Assembly: GCA_030549175.1 (NCBI GenBank)
Contig: JAUKUA010000003.1
Span: forward strand, 1,550,001 to 1,614,000
Reading direction: 5' to 3'
Origin: Lasiosphaeris hirsuta
Taxonomy: Eukaryota > Ascomycota > Sordariomycetes > Sordariales > Lasiosphaeriaceae
Length of the DNA: 64,000 nt
In this document: one piece after another, positions 1-11,223 of the stretch
Layout of the letters: each line of letters opens with the position of its first letter
Numbering within the stretch: the first letter of the stretch is position 1
The notes under the pieces: model-generated
The model's database searches: none
Told to the model about the DNA's origin: nothing
The model's input: only the letters and a program-made list of their open reading frames with translations
Made by a program: the position numbers and the translations under genes

Positions 1-35
1 CCTTCTTCAAGCTACCATCTAATACCTATACCTAG

Positions 36-528
36 CCGTTGTGCACCGCGCCTCAGTGACGCCGCGGCCGAGAAACTCTCATCTCACTTTGTCGCCATCC
101 GCAAGCAGGTGCACGCATCTGAGCTCGAAGCCAACGCGCGTTCCTCGATCCCCATCACGGTGCGCCAGCTCGAAGCTATCGTGCGCATCACCGAGTCGCT
201 GGCCAAGATGTCGCTCTCCCCCATCGCGTCGGAAAAGCACGTCGACGAGGCCATCCGCCTCTTCCTCTGCTCTACCATGGATGCCGTCAACCAGGGTAGC
301 GGTCAGGGCAGCCGCGAGCTCAACGATGAGGTCGGCCGCGTCGAGGCCGAGCTGCGCCGCCGGCTGCCGATCGGCTGGAGCACCAGCCTGGCAACGCTAC
401 GGCGCGAGATGGTGGAGGGGAAGGGGTTCAGCGAGACGTCGCTCAATCGGGCGTTGATGATTTTGCAAAGGAGGGATACCATCATGTTCCGGAACCAGGG
501 GGGGCAGGTGTACCGAAATGGGGCTTGA
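36..528 (+). CDS. mcm5: MCM5 replicative helicase subunit, C-terminal exon (5' truncated by window)
   Basis: This is the last exon of MCM5, a subunit of the hexameric MCM2-7 helicase that unwinds origins and forks in the nucleus. The frame begins after a 3' splice site (CCTAG ending at 35, with a CTAAT branch-like site near 20); the first base completes a codon begun in the missing upstream exon. The translated segment reads [14 protein letters not shown], then [20 protein letters not shown] and [17 protein letters not shown], which are diagnostic of the MCM lid and C-terminal winged-helix region of MCM5. The AAA+ Walker and arginine-finger motifs lie outside the window. The stop TGA is at 526-528. 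Downstream is a short convergent spacer to an AMP-binding gene on the other strand. Identity as MCM5 rather than another MCM rests on these family strings and is secure. Confidence 0.93.
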
Positions 529-1062
529 TGGAGGTTGTGATGTTCTGGCTTGGAAACGAGGGCCTATTGCATGAGAAGGATTTTTGTTATGTGTGAGTTG
601 GGGCAGGGATAATGGGCGCTAGCGCGGGCGTAAAGGGGTAAACTTTGAATGTCATCTATCTATTCATGGGTGGGTAAGGCTGGGAAACATGAATAGTGTA
701 CATAGTTTGTTTGTACATGATGGTTATTGAGCCGACTACCTTGATCAGACTTGGAGGGTAATTATCATGATGATTGAACCCAATTATTTGTAGAAGTCGC
801 CTCAGCCCTTCGATACTTGGTACTTTCAAGCTACAAAAAGTTGGTATATAGTTCTCAAAACAACAAAGTCATGCTATCTATTCTAAACCAGCTCGAGCCA
901 CTATATCATCGAGAACTGGGTAGAAGGAAAATATATGCTCCCATCAATACTAATCAGATCCATGTGCTTCAACAGAAAAAGCTCAGACTTCAAAATTTCA
1001 TCTCATTTGATCATAACGATATCATCCCACGCCCAAAATTCAACACACTCTCACCGTACGCT
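529..1062. other. Convergent 3' intergenic region, mcm5 / AMP-binding gene
   Basis: No gene seen. This AT-richer stretch must hold the 3' UTRs and poly(A) sites of two converging genes. Confidence 0.6.
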
Positions 1063-2830
1063 TTAAACATATGCAAGCGTGTTATCATCCCGTACCACAC
1101 CCTCCACACCTAGTGCCGCCTCATTCCCAGCGACAGAAGGACCCCTGACAATGATCTAGACACGCTGGGTTAGCAACCACATATGACGTCAAAACAGGAA
1201 TCGGCCAAAAACATACCTCTCCCCTGCTATCACCATCTCCGTTCTTCTGCGCGCTGGTATCCCGCAAGAGAACCTCTGCACTAGTTACGGGCGCACCAAA
1301 GTGCGACACCTGGTCATCGAAAATACGATAATCATAGAAGCCCGTTTGAGCTACCGCGCCAGCCACCTTGGCGGCTGTGAGGGCGTAAATGACGCGGGCG
1401 CCCGTGTAGACGCGCAGGTCAGAGAGGATTTGCGAAGAAAGTCTCGCGGTGTCGGCGCCGACGCGCTCGGCAGTAAAGATTAGACGTAGCTTGCCGGGCT
1501 TGGTGCCGATGGCGGGGCGGAAGCGGTCGTAGTAGCTCGTGAGGAACGAGGCTGCGGGCATAACGCCTTGCGTCAGGGTACGGGTCTGGAGCCAGTGGAT
1601 GTTGCGGGCGACGAAGGACGAGGCCACGGTGTTGCCCATCTCCTGATGCGTCTTGAGGAGAGCGGCGGGGGTGGCGACGAGGATGGTGGGCGTAATGCCG
1701 CGGGTTGCGATGGCGAGGTCGTCGGCCTCCGAGCCGACCGAGTTGAAGGCGACCGAGGCATTGGAGTAGAGAGCGGCGAGCGTCAGCACGAGCGTGTGTG
1801 TGTTGGCCAGGGAGTCGGCGGGCAGGAACAGGTCAGAGGGGCCTATCCGCTGCGAGGTGGGAATGGCGAAGACTTGGGCCGAGACGCCAGCTATCAGGTT
1901 TGCGGAGGTAAAGCGCACCATTTCTTCGGTTGTGCCGGGCCTCGACTGCCAGAAGATAGTGACGTCGCGAGGCTCTTTCTGACCCTCCATGGATGGCAGT
2001 TCCTTGCCAGCATCCACAGGGTAGTCGCTGACGATATCCTGCCAGGTAGAAACGTTGACACTACTTCCGGTGCCCTGGGGCACCTCATTCCAGTCCATGT
2101 GCTTGCTGCCCTCATCAACGACCCAGATGAGCTGGCGCAGAGCCGGGTAGCTCTTGACGACGTGGTCAAAGGGGAAGGATCCGGGGGCAGTTACAACCGT
2201 GTCAGCGGCGGAGCGGCGCAGCATAGAAATAACAGCCTCGTCGGATTGGTTAAATGGCAGGATGACGGCCGTGAGGTTGTAGAATGCACAGGCGAAGAGG
2301 GTCACGACCAGCTCGACAGAGTTGGGGAGGTAGATGGCGACGCGATTTCCGCCCTGGTCGAGGATATGCTGGCCGATGAGGTTGATCTGGCGAGTGACGT
2401 CGTCGAGACGGTGCTCGGTGACATTTTCGGTTCCCAAGACAGTGAGAAGGCGGCCGGTTGCGCCTTTGTTCGGCCCGTCGTCCTGCACGCCGGCCACAGC
2501 CTGCCGCCAAATGTCACGCAGATCGCCGTCACGGCCCTTGGCCCACTTGGAGGCACCGGGATCCTTCACGTTCAGGCCGGCATTGAGAGGCATGCCATGT
2601 GGGGAGGCCTGAGACCGATAGACGGGCGATTCGCCCTCATTGCGCACTGGAGAGGCCTGGGCCTGTCGGGCGAGCAGGAAGGGGTGTGTATCCGGGTCTG
2701 TTCGTGTCGCGAGCTGGTATGTGAGCAAACCGGCAAACAGGGTAACAATGACGCTGCTATAGATGTTCCACTGTCCGAAGAGTCCGGTGACGCTCTCGTC
2801 GAGCTTCAGCATCAGGTTGTCAAACCCCAT
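1063..2830 (-). CDS. Membrane-anchored AMP-binding (acyl-CoA synthetase-like) protein, catalytic motifs degenerate
   Basis: Exons are 2830-1217 and 1155-1063; the intron (1156-1216, GTATGT...GCTAAC...TAG) restores a C-terminus reading IIVRGPSVAGNEAALGVEG and ending LAYV, giving 568 aa. Residues about 23-41 form one hydrophobic segment, so the protein is probably anchored with its large domain cytosolic. The body aligns with the N-terminal adenylate-forming fold: the VAIYLPNS and VVTLFACAFYNL segments match AMP-binding enzymes. The phosphate-binding A3 loop, normally Ser/Thr/Gly-rich and ending PKG, reads FWQSRPGTTEEM and lacks the Lys. The protein stops just after the GEIIVRGP core, so the mobile C-terminal domain with the catalytic Lys is absent. 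I infer a non-catalytic or highly divergent family member. It shares a 785-bp divergent promoter region with pom34. Confidence 0.8.
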
Positions 2831-3615
2831 GGCGGCCAGACTGATGCTGTGTGCTGTGTGCTGTGCGGATTGCGGGGTGGGTTGCTGCTGTTGCGCAGCT
2901 GATTCTGGGGGTTATCTCGGTTGTTGTGTAGAGTCGGCCCCGTACCTGCAAGGGATCCTAGATAGCGATTAAGTCGAGGCCAGCACAGAAGCCGGAAGGG
3001 GAGGGGGGTTTGTACAGGCGAAGTCCGAATCGAGGAAGCCCAGCTCCAACGAAAAGCGGATGGCGGGGAACCAGTCGATGGGACCAGCACAGCACCCTGA
3101 AAGCCGTAAGCGGCGTTGGTTCGCCGTTGGCACCTGGCTCCCAAGGTCCCTGCTAGTACTAGGGAGGGTGGCAAAAGTGGCAGGCTGTCTGGCCCCTGTC
3201 AGCGGCTGGACGGCAGCTGGCAGCCGCCAGGCTGCTCCGTGCGTTGGCCTGTGGGTGGCCTGTGGGTGGCCTGTGGGTGGCCTGTGGGTGGTCGCCTGGG
3301 GGAAGGCTCCAATGTTGACTTGAGCTTGTGCGACAAGTCGCCCTTTTTTTCTCCCCCAGTGACGGCACCACCAAACCACAACTAGCAGCTCGACCCCGAA
3401 CGACACGGCATTCGCGTCGCCAGCGACCACGGCTTCGGCCAAGCAGCCCTACTAACCGTCTAGCTCTCGACAAATTTTCAGATTCGCATTATTGGCTCGC
3501 ATTGCCTGCCGCGGTCAGTTGCGCATTCACCAGTGCATCACCAGAACGCCATTCGCGACATCTCTCGACAGCAACTTACGACAGCAACTTACGACAGCCA
3601 CAGACAGCCGCTACC
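2831..3615. promoter_or_regulatory. Divergent promoter region, AMP-binding gene / pom34
   Basis: This intergenic segment separates two divergently transcribed start codons and so must contain both promoters and 5' UTRs. It holds the 11-bp tandem repeat listed separately and a short doubled motif (ACAGCAACTTACG, about 3568-3600) just ahead of the pom34 ATG. I recognise no specific factor site. Confidence 0.5.
3246..3289. repeat. 11-bp tandem repeat, four perfect copies
   Basis: The unit GGCCTGTGGGT is repeated four times head to tail and followed by a partial GG. It lies in the divergent promoter region and is not coding in any supported gene. Confidence 0.9.
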
Positions 3616-4503
3616 ATGGCTTCCTCGACACTTGCCCCTGCTGGGCGACGAATTAACTTGACACCGGTCAAACAAACATCAATCACGGCAGCGCCCGTCA
3701 AAGAGAGTCCGGGAAATTGGAGACATCCTCGCCTGGCCGAGATCACGCGCCGACAGAGCAGGACAATCTTCTCTGAGAAAAACGTAAAGCAGGTCGTCTA
3801 TAACATCGCCGCCCTCACCTTGGTCATATCTCTGCGGACACTAGTGCAACCCTACTGGCCTACCCTTTTGTGAGTCTTCCCACTTTGCTACTTCTGTCAT
3901 GAAGCAGCACCACTAACCGAATCCACCTCCAGGTTCGGGGCAGAGCTCCGAGAATATGGCGGATGGCTTTACCTTACTCTCATCCTCATCCCACTATTCA
4001 ACATCGTCCGGGCGCTTCTCCCCCTCATCCGTCCTGCCGACGACCTTGCCGACATACCCTTGACGGCTGCTCAGCGCCAGCTTCTCGGCCTGCCGCCCAG
4101 TTCCGCACCCCCGACACCGAACTCGGTGTACAGCACACCTCCCCGGTACACGAGGACACCTTCGCTGGCTGGATCGCCAGCGAGCATGAAGAGCTACAGC
4201 AGCTCACCCAATGCTGGCTTTGGAAGCCCTGCATCCGTCAGCAACTCACCCTACTCGCCATCCCCGGCCAGTCCCCTCCTACAGAAGGCTGTGGGAGGAG
4301 CGCTCAACGGGACGCGGAGGTCCTCGTTTGGCTCACCTAGCCCGCTCGGTGTAAGCACTGCTACCAGTCTGTTTGGCGACGGTCCTGCCACGCCCACGCC
4401 CGCGGCGGGGAAGCGGTCGAGTGTCAGTCTGAATAACAAGTGGTTATACGAGAAGGGTAGAAGGTCGTCGAGCAACAATACATGGTTGTACCAGGGGCTA
4501 TGA
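3616..4503 (+). CDS. pom34: Nuclear pore membrane protein, Pom34 family
   Basis: Exons 3616-3869 and 3933-4503 give 274 aa. The intron (GTGAGT, branch CACTAACC, CAG) splits a Leu codon. Two hydrophobic segments at residues about 60-82 ([14 protein letters not shown]) and 93-115 ([15 protein letters not shown]) flank a short lumenal loop, the expected Pom34 topology. They are followed by [16 protein letters not shown] and a Ser/Pro-rich tail with [20 protein letters not shown] and NTWLYQGL, characteristic of fungal Pom34. In yeast, Pom34 works with Pom152 and Ndc1 to anchor the pore ring in the nuclear envelope. The ATG at 3616 is the first in frame with a good context (CTACCATGG). The ORF ends opposite the converging epoxide-hydrolase-like gene. 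Confidence 0.82.
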
Positions 4504-4925
4504 TTTGATGGGAAGCGGGATTCGAGGCTTGTAATTCATAAATATGTATATACGTACCGGGGTTCTTATGATACCACGAAATGAGGAGAATATGCTTGGA
4601 CTTGGCAGGCATGCTGACTTTTTGAGTGGCCATTAGCAGTTACAGTGCTTGCTGACGGCTCACAACTCGCACATATGATTTTTTTTGGAGCTCTTCACAC
4701 TCCAAGGTCAGTACACCTACGTGTTTGCATTCAACTAAGTAACATTGTCGGCCGGATAATGGAACTACCTCTTGGTATAATCGTTGTTTGGTCTTGGTAT
4801 CATTGAGGAGAGGAAAAATGAGTAAACAAAAGGAATTATGGTGATAACACAGGCGAGTTGATTCCAAATTATTCTCCCCCGTTGAATCAGCATCGTTAAC
4901 CATCCTCCAGGTAATCCACAAAGCA
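4504..4925. other. Convergent 3' intergenic region, pom34 / epoxide-hydrolase-like gene
   Basis: About 420 bp between two converging stop codons; presumably 3' UTRs. No gene seen. Confidence 0.6.
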
Positions 4926-6646
4926 TTATGAAGCCTTCTCCATTGGCGGCGTCCTGACCCCCTCGACGAGCGTATCTGGACTCTCGCCATCCAGCAAGGG
5001 ATCCCGCGCTGGGAACGATACCGGCGGCGACAGCGTTGCCTCGACTACTTCTTTACCTTTCCCCTTGTCTTTGCTGCCACTTGCCACTTCGTCTGCGGCA
5101 GGGGCCGTAACCGTGACTGTGGCCCCTGAGCCATTAGCGACAGGGTTCGTTCCATCACCGTCGACGACAACCCACTCCAGCGGCGCGATCCCGTGGGTTT
5201 TGCTCGCTTCTTCGCCTAGCGAGAACAGGTGTGGGTTTTTACTCAACAGCACCTTCGCTAACCCCCTTGCTCCTTGCACGACAATCTCGGGCTGCTCAAA
5301 GGCAACGAGCCCCTTTTGCGCGCTGCGCCCGGGACAGCGCTGCGTATGGACTACATCATACTGGGGATCCGCCCAGCCTGGGCAGACATAGCTCTCGTCT
5401 GGGCCTGCGTGTCCATCGTCACTGCTACCGTCAAAAACAGTGATAGCAACACTAGGCCTCGTCGTCGTTGTCGCTGGCTCCGCATCGTCGTCGGGATGGA
5501 TCTCGCAAAATGACCAAAACCGCATCGCATTCTCCGGCCCGGGGAGCCACGCCAGCTCGGTCAGCGTGACGATCCTCTCCCGCGTCCAAAAGCCCTCTTC
5601 CCCTACCCTCCCCCCGGCGGCCCTCAGCCCCCGGAGCACCAGCGCCAACATGCCGACGGGAGAGTCACACAGCGCGTACGCGAGGGTATTCGGCTCCCTC
5701 AACCTGCCCAGTCCGAAGACGCCTCCCCCTCCCCTCCCCTGTCCGCCCTCCACACTAGCCCTCCCCGCCGCTGCGAAGTCCCCCTCCTCGTACCCTAGTA
5801 TGCCCGCCCGGAAAAAACGTGCGACATTCCACCGTACCCACGCCCACGGCGCGCTCAACACCCCCGGCGGCGCCAGTCGCGGTGCCACCAGGTGCGTCCC
5901 GACACACCCCGCCTCCCGCGCCACCCGCCTGACCAGCCGCCAGTTGACGTCCCCATCGCCCGCCGCTGGCGCCGTCGCACTCACTAGATACCGAGGGTAT
6001 CCGAGGCGGAGCATCAGCTCGTTGAGCAGTGCGGCAGAGGCGGCGATGGGGTTGATGTTGGGGGCTAGGGGGTCGGAGAAGCCGAGGCCGGGGAGGGCGG
6101 GGATGACGAGGTGGAAGTCGTACAGGAGGGGGGCGAGATGGGCGAGGGAGAGGTTGGGCATGGGGAAGGGCGGGAGGAGGAGGAGGGGAGGGGCGTTGGG
6201 CAGGAGTGAGCGGACATGGATGAAGTGCAGGCGGAGGGGCGCGGGGAGGATGGCGGGTTGAAGGGGGATGCGGAATTGCGGGATGGTGTTGAGCTGGCTC
6301 TCTTGGGATCGCCAGGAATGAGTCTCGAGCCTGCGGGGCGCGGGGGGTTAGCTAGTTGTGGTTGAGGTGGTGATGAGTGGGCGGGGGGACGTGCCAGAAG
6401 TCGATTAAGGGCTCGATCTCGGGTTTTGGTTCCCACCAGTCTTTGGATTTGGGTGATGCGCTCTCGTGTGGGAGACGTGTGAGTTCGAGCTTTCGCCGGG
6501 TGAGTTCTATGAATTTGGACGGGATCTGGGGGATGGTTAGTTTTGACAGCAGCACAAATAACTTTAGTAGGTAGACCACTTACATGGATTTTATACGGCT
6601 TGATCTCGTCACTACCCACCGCCGAGGTATCGACCGTATCTCCCAT
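4926..6646 (-). CDS. Epoxide-hydrolase-like alpha/beta-hydrolase with eroded active site
   Basis: Exons 6646-6584, 6525-6395 and 6330-4926 give 532 aa. The N-terminal epoxide hydrolase region is clear: an opening ending KPYKIH, then IPSKFIELTRRKLELTRLP, IDFW, SWRSQESQLNTIPQF and the core strand FHLVIPALPGLGFSD. The second intron needs a GC donor (6394-6393): only exon end TG joined to G CTC GAG keeps the conserved Trp-5-residue-Trp spacing. The oxyanion HGWPGS motif is replaced by a Leu/Pro-rich run. The nucleophile region reads AAGDGDVNW instead of a clean GGDWG, and the catalytic His segment is QKGLVAFEQPE without His. The tail (about 100 aa) is low-complexity. I infer a hydrolase-fold protein that has probably lost epoxide hydrolase activity. 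No signal peptide is seen. Confidence 0.75.
6331..6394 (-). other. Probable GC-AG intron
   Basis: This 64-nt intron starts GCACGT and ends GCAG. The neighbouring GT (GTCCCC) leaves the downstream exon out of frame, while GC restores the family consensus reading DFWLETHSW. Confidence 0.65.
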
Positions 6647-7833
6647 TTTGGCGTTGTGAAGCAGCCTCCAGCATAAGGTAATTAGGAAGGGATCCGAACC
6701 TTCAAAAGCACCACAACCAAAACATGCAAGACAACAAATCAGACTAGATCAAACCGCCCAAATGCTGCCCGCACTCCACGTAGGTTGACACCCACAATTG
6801 CGAAACGATATCAAATTTAATTTGCCGGAACCGAAGAGATGGATTAGCGGCCTGCAAGGAGTCTGTTGTTGATTACACGGCCACGCAGCTAATAAACACG
6901 CTGGGTCGTCCGCACCCCAATATATCCTCTCTATATATACATCCACCAGGGGGCATAATCCGGTGCACATATAACACACACAAACACACGCGCACTCGCA
7001 CTCACCAACGATAACATTACACTACCACTTTGACCGAGTCGGCCCATATTTCAGGGGCTTCCCCGGGGGGTACCTTTCCACGGGGCGGGGTTAGGTGACC
7101 TACCGGGGAAGGGGGGCCAGGAAGAAAGCCTCCGGGCAGCCCCATCATGCTCATCTCCCCCATGCAATTCTTAGAAAGCCGTTATTGAAACGGCCAGCCT
7201 AGCTGCCCAGCAACAAGGCCTGTCGATTGGATCATCTGACTGATGGCGCCTCTCTAGCGCCACACGGGCTCCAGAACGTCTAAAACAAGTGGCGGTGCAT
7301 CCCCAGGATCAGGAAATGATCAACCAAGGGCTCCTACTCCATCGCCTGCCATTGGACCAGGTAGCTAACAATTTTGGTTTGCCACAATCCCAGTTTCCCG
7401 CTTGCTTGTAGCTATCCCGGATGGGTGCGTGTGGTATTGAGTTCTACTGATTTGGGGTGTGGCTGCGCGTCAACTGCACTAGACTGCCCAAGATGTGGTC
7501 CAGAACACGAAAGACAAGTGTGATGTTTGAAATATTGGCTGCTATGGCTATTTCTCAACTACTGTGTACGTTGTCGTCGCCGCCTTACAGCTCGCCCTTT
7601 CCTCTCTCTCCGCTGTGGCCCTCCCCCCCCCTCCTGAGCCTTCGAGCTCATGCAAGCCGCCCATCTGTTGTTTCCTCCTGCGGATTCATCCAACCCATGT
7701 CGCCCTTCCAGACCTATTCCTAGTGAATCCGTAGGGCATAGTAGCATTCGCAATGAAACGCCACCCGTGCAAATCACCTTCCCACGCTCAACTGAGCCAA
7801 TCATCTCGTGACTAGATCGCGGAGCACCCGGCC
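6647..7833. promoter_or_regulatory. Intergenic: epoxide-hydrolase-like promoter and hid1 3' region
   Basis: No gene is supported across about 1.2 kb. It contains the upstream region of the minus-strand hydrolase-like gene, a CA-rich patch near 6970-7000, and the presumed hid1 3' UTR. Confidence 0.5.
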
Positions 7834-10713
7834 TCAGCCGCGAGGTGGTGCGGTCTGGGTTCCCCCAGTGGGCAGCGCTGGCACCGTGCCTGATGTTGGC
7901 ACGGGCACACCGCGCAGGTTAATAGCTCCAATCCGAGACACAATATTGCTTCCGACAGCATCCACTGCGCCGCGAGGAGAGGTCAGCGAGGGACCTTGAG
8001 CCGCCGTCTCCTGAACCCGGAAGAGCTTGATCGATGTCCCGTTCCAGATTCCCACCGTCCCCTTTGCAACCTGCATTTCGCTGGCAAAGATGAAGCCCCA
8101 GAGCAGGGATTCGTACCACCCAAGCGCCATGGGCGACCACTCGAATGATTGGACGCGGATCGGCGATGGGTCAACCCCAACGAGCTTCACCTCCTGGATA
8201 TTGTGCAGTGCTGCGGGCATGACCGTATCCGGGCTCGTAGTTTGGCGCGGAATGAGAGCCGTTAGCTGTTGGATCAGCGTTAGGGTGGTATGAAGTGGCA
8301 ACTCTGGAAGCCAGCTCTCAATCCACTGTGCCGATGGCTCGAAGCCACCAACCTGGGACTGGCTGGTCGCCGTCGGGCTGCCCAGACTCGTTATACTATT
8401 TTGGCGAGAAAAGGTCTGCGCCCCTGCTGGCATTTTGCCCCGTGCCTTTTCAGACATGCCGCGCAGCTGCCTCGGTACTTCATCCTCAACTTGACCAGCC
8501 ACTGAAGAAGCACGCGACGGATTTTCGCTCGGGCTTGAGGGAGCCGGTGTTGGGCGTTCCTCGTCGTCGCTGTCATCGTCATCATCACCGATTGCGAACG
8601 TCCCGTCTTCCTCTGGGACCTCATTCAGGGTCGGAACCCTCGAAAGAGGCGTCGTCGGACTCCTGAGACTTTCAACCGAGCTTCTAGTTGACCCAGACTC
8701 CAGCGCATCGTTGGAGGCAGCCGTTTCCTTTCTTCGGCGATTGCGCCGTTCTATCTCCTCTTGGCCGCTCTCGAGAGTAAAGGAGCGCAATGCCTCAAAC
8801 CGCTTCCTGTTCTTGAGGATAGCAAACACGAACTCGGGATTTTCTGCGCGCTGGTCAGAACAAACACTACAAACTTTCCAAACCAAGACCAAACTTACTC
8901 TGGTATTTATGCTCGATGATGGCATTCATTGCCTCGAGCAGCGACTGCAGCAAGTCATGGTTCGTCTCGTTAGCCATAAGGAATGAGGGGGATGACATGG
9001 AGTTGAAGAGTTGCATAATCTTGATACACGTAGCCGCGCTCAGTCCATCGAGATATGCAGAAATGTTGTTGATGACAGCCACCAGTGCGGGATAGATGGC
9101 GGTAAGTTTCCCCTGGCTTTTGGTAATGAGAATGTAGATTGACTGTTGTCAAGTTAGCCTCCATTTGATCGCCGTGTCCGCAACGCACTTACTTGGATTA
9201 GGAAGTCAGCATAGGTTCCCCTGAACCCTACGATCCGGATGGCAGGAGGCAGGGTATCCTGTGCTTCGAACGTCTTGTTCAAGTTCAAGCCAAAGTTCTT
9301 CTCCACGCTCAGTGTCTGCAGGAGGAATGCGCACATGCGCACAACACCTTGCTTAGATGCATCGCCCTTGTATTCGAGTGCGTAGAAAAGGATGAGGATT
9401 ACAAAGTCGTGTGCCCTCTCCGTGTCAATGATAAAAGACCGAAACCGCTTGTTGCACTGAGTGATTTCCCAGAAGAGCATGATGATTTCTGGGGCAAAAC
9501 GGACAGATGATTGGGTTCCGGGGAGATATGACGCATTTGCCTGCAGAGGCTGGTTCAGTATCCGGGTCATACCGTCTACGATGAACTGGAAGTCCTGGGG
9601 CCGGTGGAGGCGACCGAGGAAATGGCGGTAGAAGTTTTTTGGTGTTGCAACGCTAGGTTGTTCTGGTATGGGGTATAGCACCGTGACCAGAAGGAATTGT
9701 AAGGTGTATGTGATGAGAATCTGCTTGGGGTCCTTGAAGACAAGCGTATTATAGGGCACCCGCCAGCTGGCTGGGTTGTATTTGAGTGTCTGGGGCTCTT
9801 AGCAATGCTCTCATCAAGCCGAACGGAACGGCAAACCTACAGTATTCAGCAGCGAGCACAACACAGAGAGAACGGCCTGCTTATCCGGACAGGTGCAGAT
9901 ATGAGTGAGTGCCCGGGTGCCCTCCGTTGGCAAGGCGCTTGGCGTCATGTACATGCTCTGACCCGCTAGAGTCAATAGCAAACGCAATATTTCGCAGCGG
10001 TTGCTCTCGTATTCCTTGGTGGTTGGAATGCTCGCATTGCAGCCCACGCCACTCTGCCAGATTGCATAGCTGACCTTAGGTCGGCCTTGCGGCTGCCTTG
10101 GGACAGTCAGGTCGGAAAAGAAGAGCAAGTCGATGAGGGTATCAATGAGCTCCTCGGCCAGGGGTCTAGCGTCTTCGTACTCCTCGGCTGGCACCCTCGT
10201 CCGTCCATCCTGAACACCGTCAAAGAGTACTTCGCTAGCAATCGATGATTTGCGGGTCCGCTTGCGCCGCTGGCCCCAGAAGAACCGTTCCTCCCACGGA
10301 TGTAACTGTTCCTTCTCGTAGAGATAGGGCAGAACGCGGGTCAGGACCCGAATGCAGTTCAGAGCCTCGCGCTCGGGAGCAAGCTCGGGTTCGGGGAAAG
10401 ACGGATGATGGCGGAGGATGAACAATCGCGACGTGACGGCGAGGATCAGGGTTTCGAGGTTCTCGAGCGCATTGTCGCGAGTGCGACGCACGTCGGCAGC
10501 GGAAAATAGGCTGAAGATATCTTCGGAAGACTCGGGGAGCTCCCAGAACTGCAGAACAGGAACTGGTTAGCTGGCGTAGACAGACCATGAAGTCCGCCAG
10601 GCACATCAGCAACTCACGGAGGTCCAGTAGGCATCGTCAGCGGGAATGTGCCGTTCCTCCGACAGCCTAAAGATGCCCTTCTTGAAGATAAGCTTCGAGT
10701 CACTGGCACCCAT
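7834..10713 (-). CDS. hid1: Hid1/dymeclin-family Golgi-associated protein
   Basis: Five exons (10713-10618, 10548-9841, 9789-9193, 9142-8899, 8843-7834) give 884 aa. The four introns are 50-69 nt with consensus GTGAGT, GTAGGT and GTAAGT donors. The start MGASDSKLIFKKGIFRL is the hallmark of the HID1 family and carries Gly2, the N-myristoylation site known for animal HID-1. Later family strings are SWRVPYNTLVFKDPKQIL, FYRHFLGRLHRPQDFQF and NPEFVFAILKNRKRFEAL. Residues about 560-720 are acidic, Ser-rich and probably disordered (GDDDDDSDDEE). The C-terminal block WYESLLWGFIFASEMQ is conserved. HID-1 proteins act at the trans-Golgi in secretory granule and vesicle sorting; the fungal role is less defined. 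Divergently arranged with spc3. Confidence 0.88.
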
Positions 10714-11223
10714 TTTGGCGACTCAGGAGCATGGCATCGTACGGTTGCTTGCTGATGATGGTCAGTTGTATGCTTGTGGGAGGAGTTACATCACAGGCCC
10801 ACCTGGCCATCATTAGCCACGCAGCCTCAAAGAGCACAGACAACCCTAACCCCAGACAATGTGCATCCTCCCGACGGCAGCTGCTGCCACAGGGTTGCCT
10901 TGCTTGGACGACCCCTGCAATGTTGCAACGCCACAAGGCTGATGTCTCCGATAGCTGCATAACGATCTGGCCTCATGCACCCTGCTATTCAATGACCTGC
11001 ACCGGCTGCTGGTTTGCGAAACGGTACGGGCAACCTGGCAAGAGCTCGCCGACCACGACCTGACGACAACCGACGCAGGAACATCGATGCGCCAACATAT
11101 GAGAATATACAGGTGACAGCAGTCGGCGCCAGTCTTCTCGACCAGGGAGATTTGATCCCTAATCGCTTTCTACACCCACCACCCCGAGACGACGTCGCGA
11201 CCAGGTCGCATCCGCCGCCCACC
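10714..11223. promoter_or_regulatory. Divergent promoter region, hid1 / spc3
   Basis: 510 bp between two opposing ATGs; it must hold both promoters. No specific element recognised. Confidence 0.5.

Noticed and set aside
1568..2902. 444-codon plus-strand frame opposite the AMP-binding gene
   Set aside because: Antisense shadow of a gene with clear family similarity; Gly/Arg/Glu-rich composition artefact without recognisable domains.
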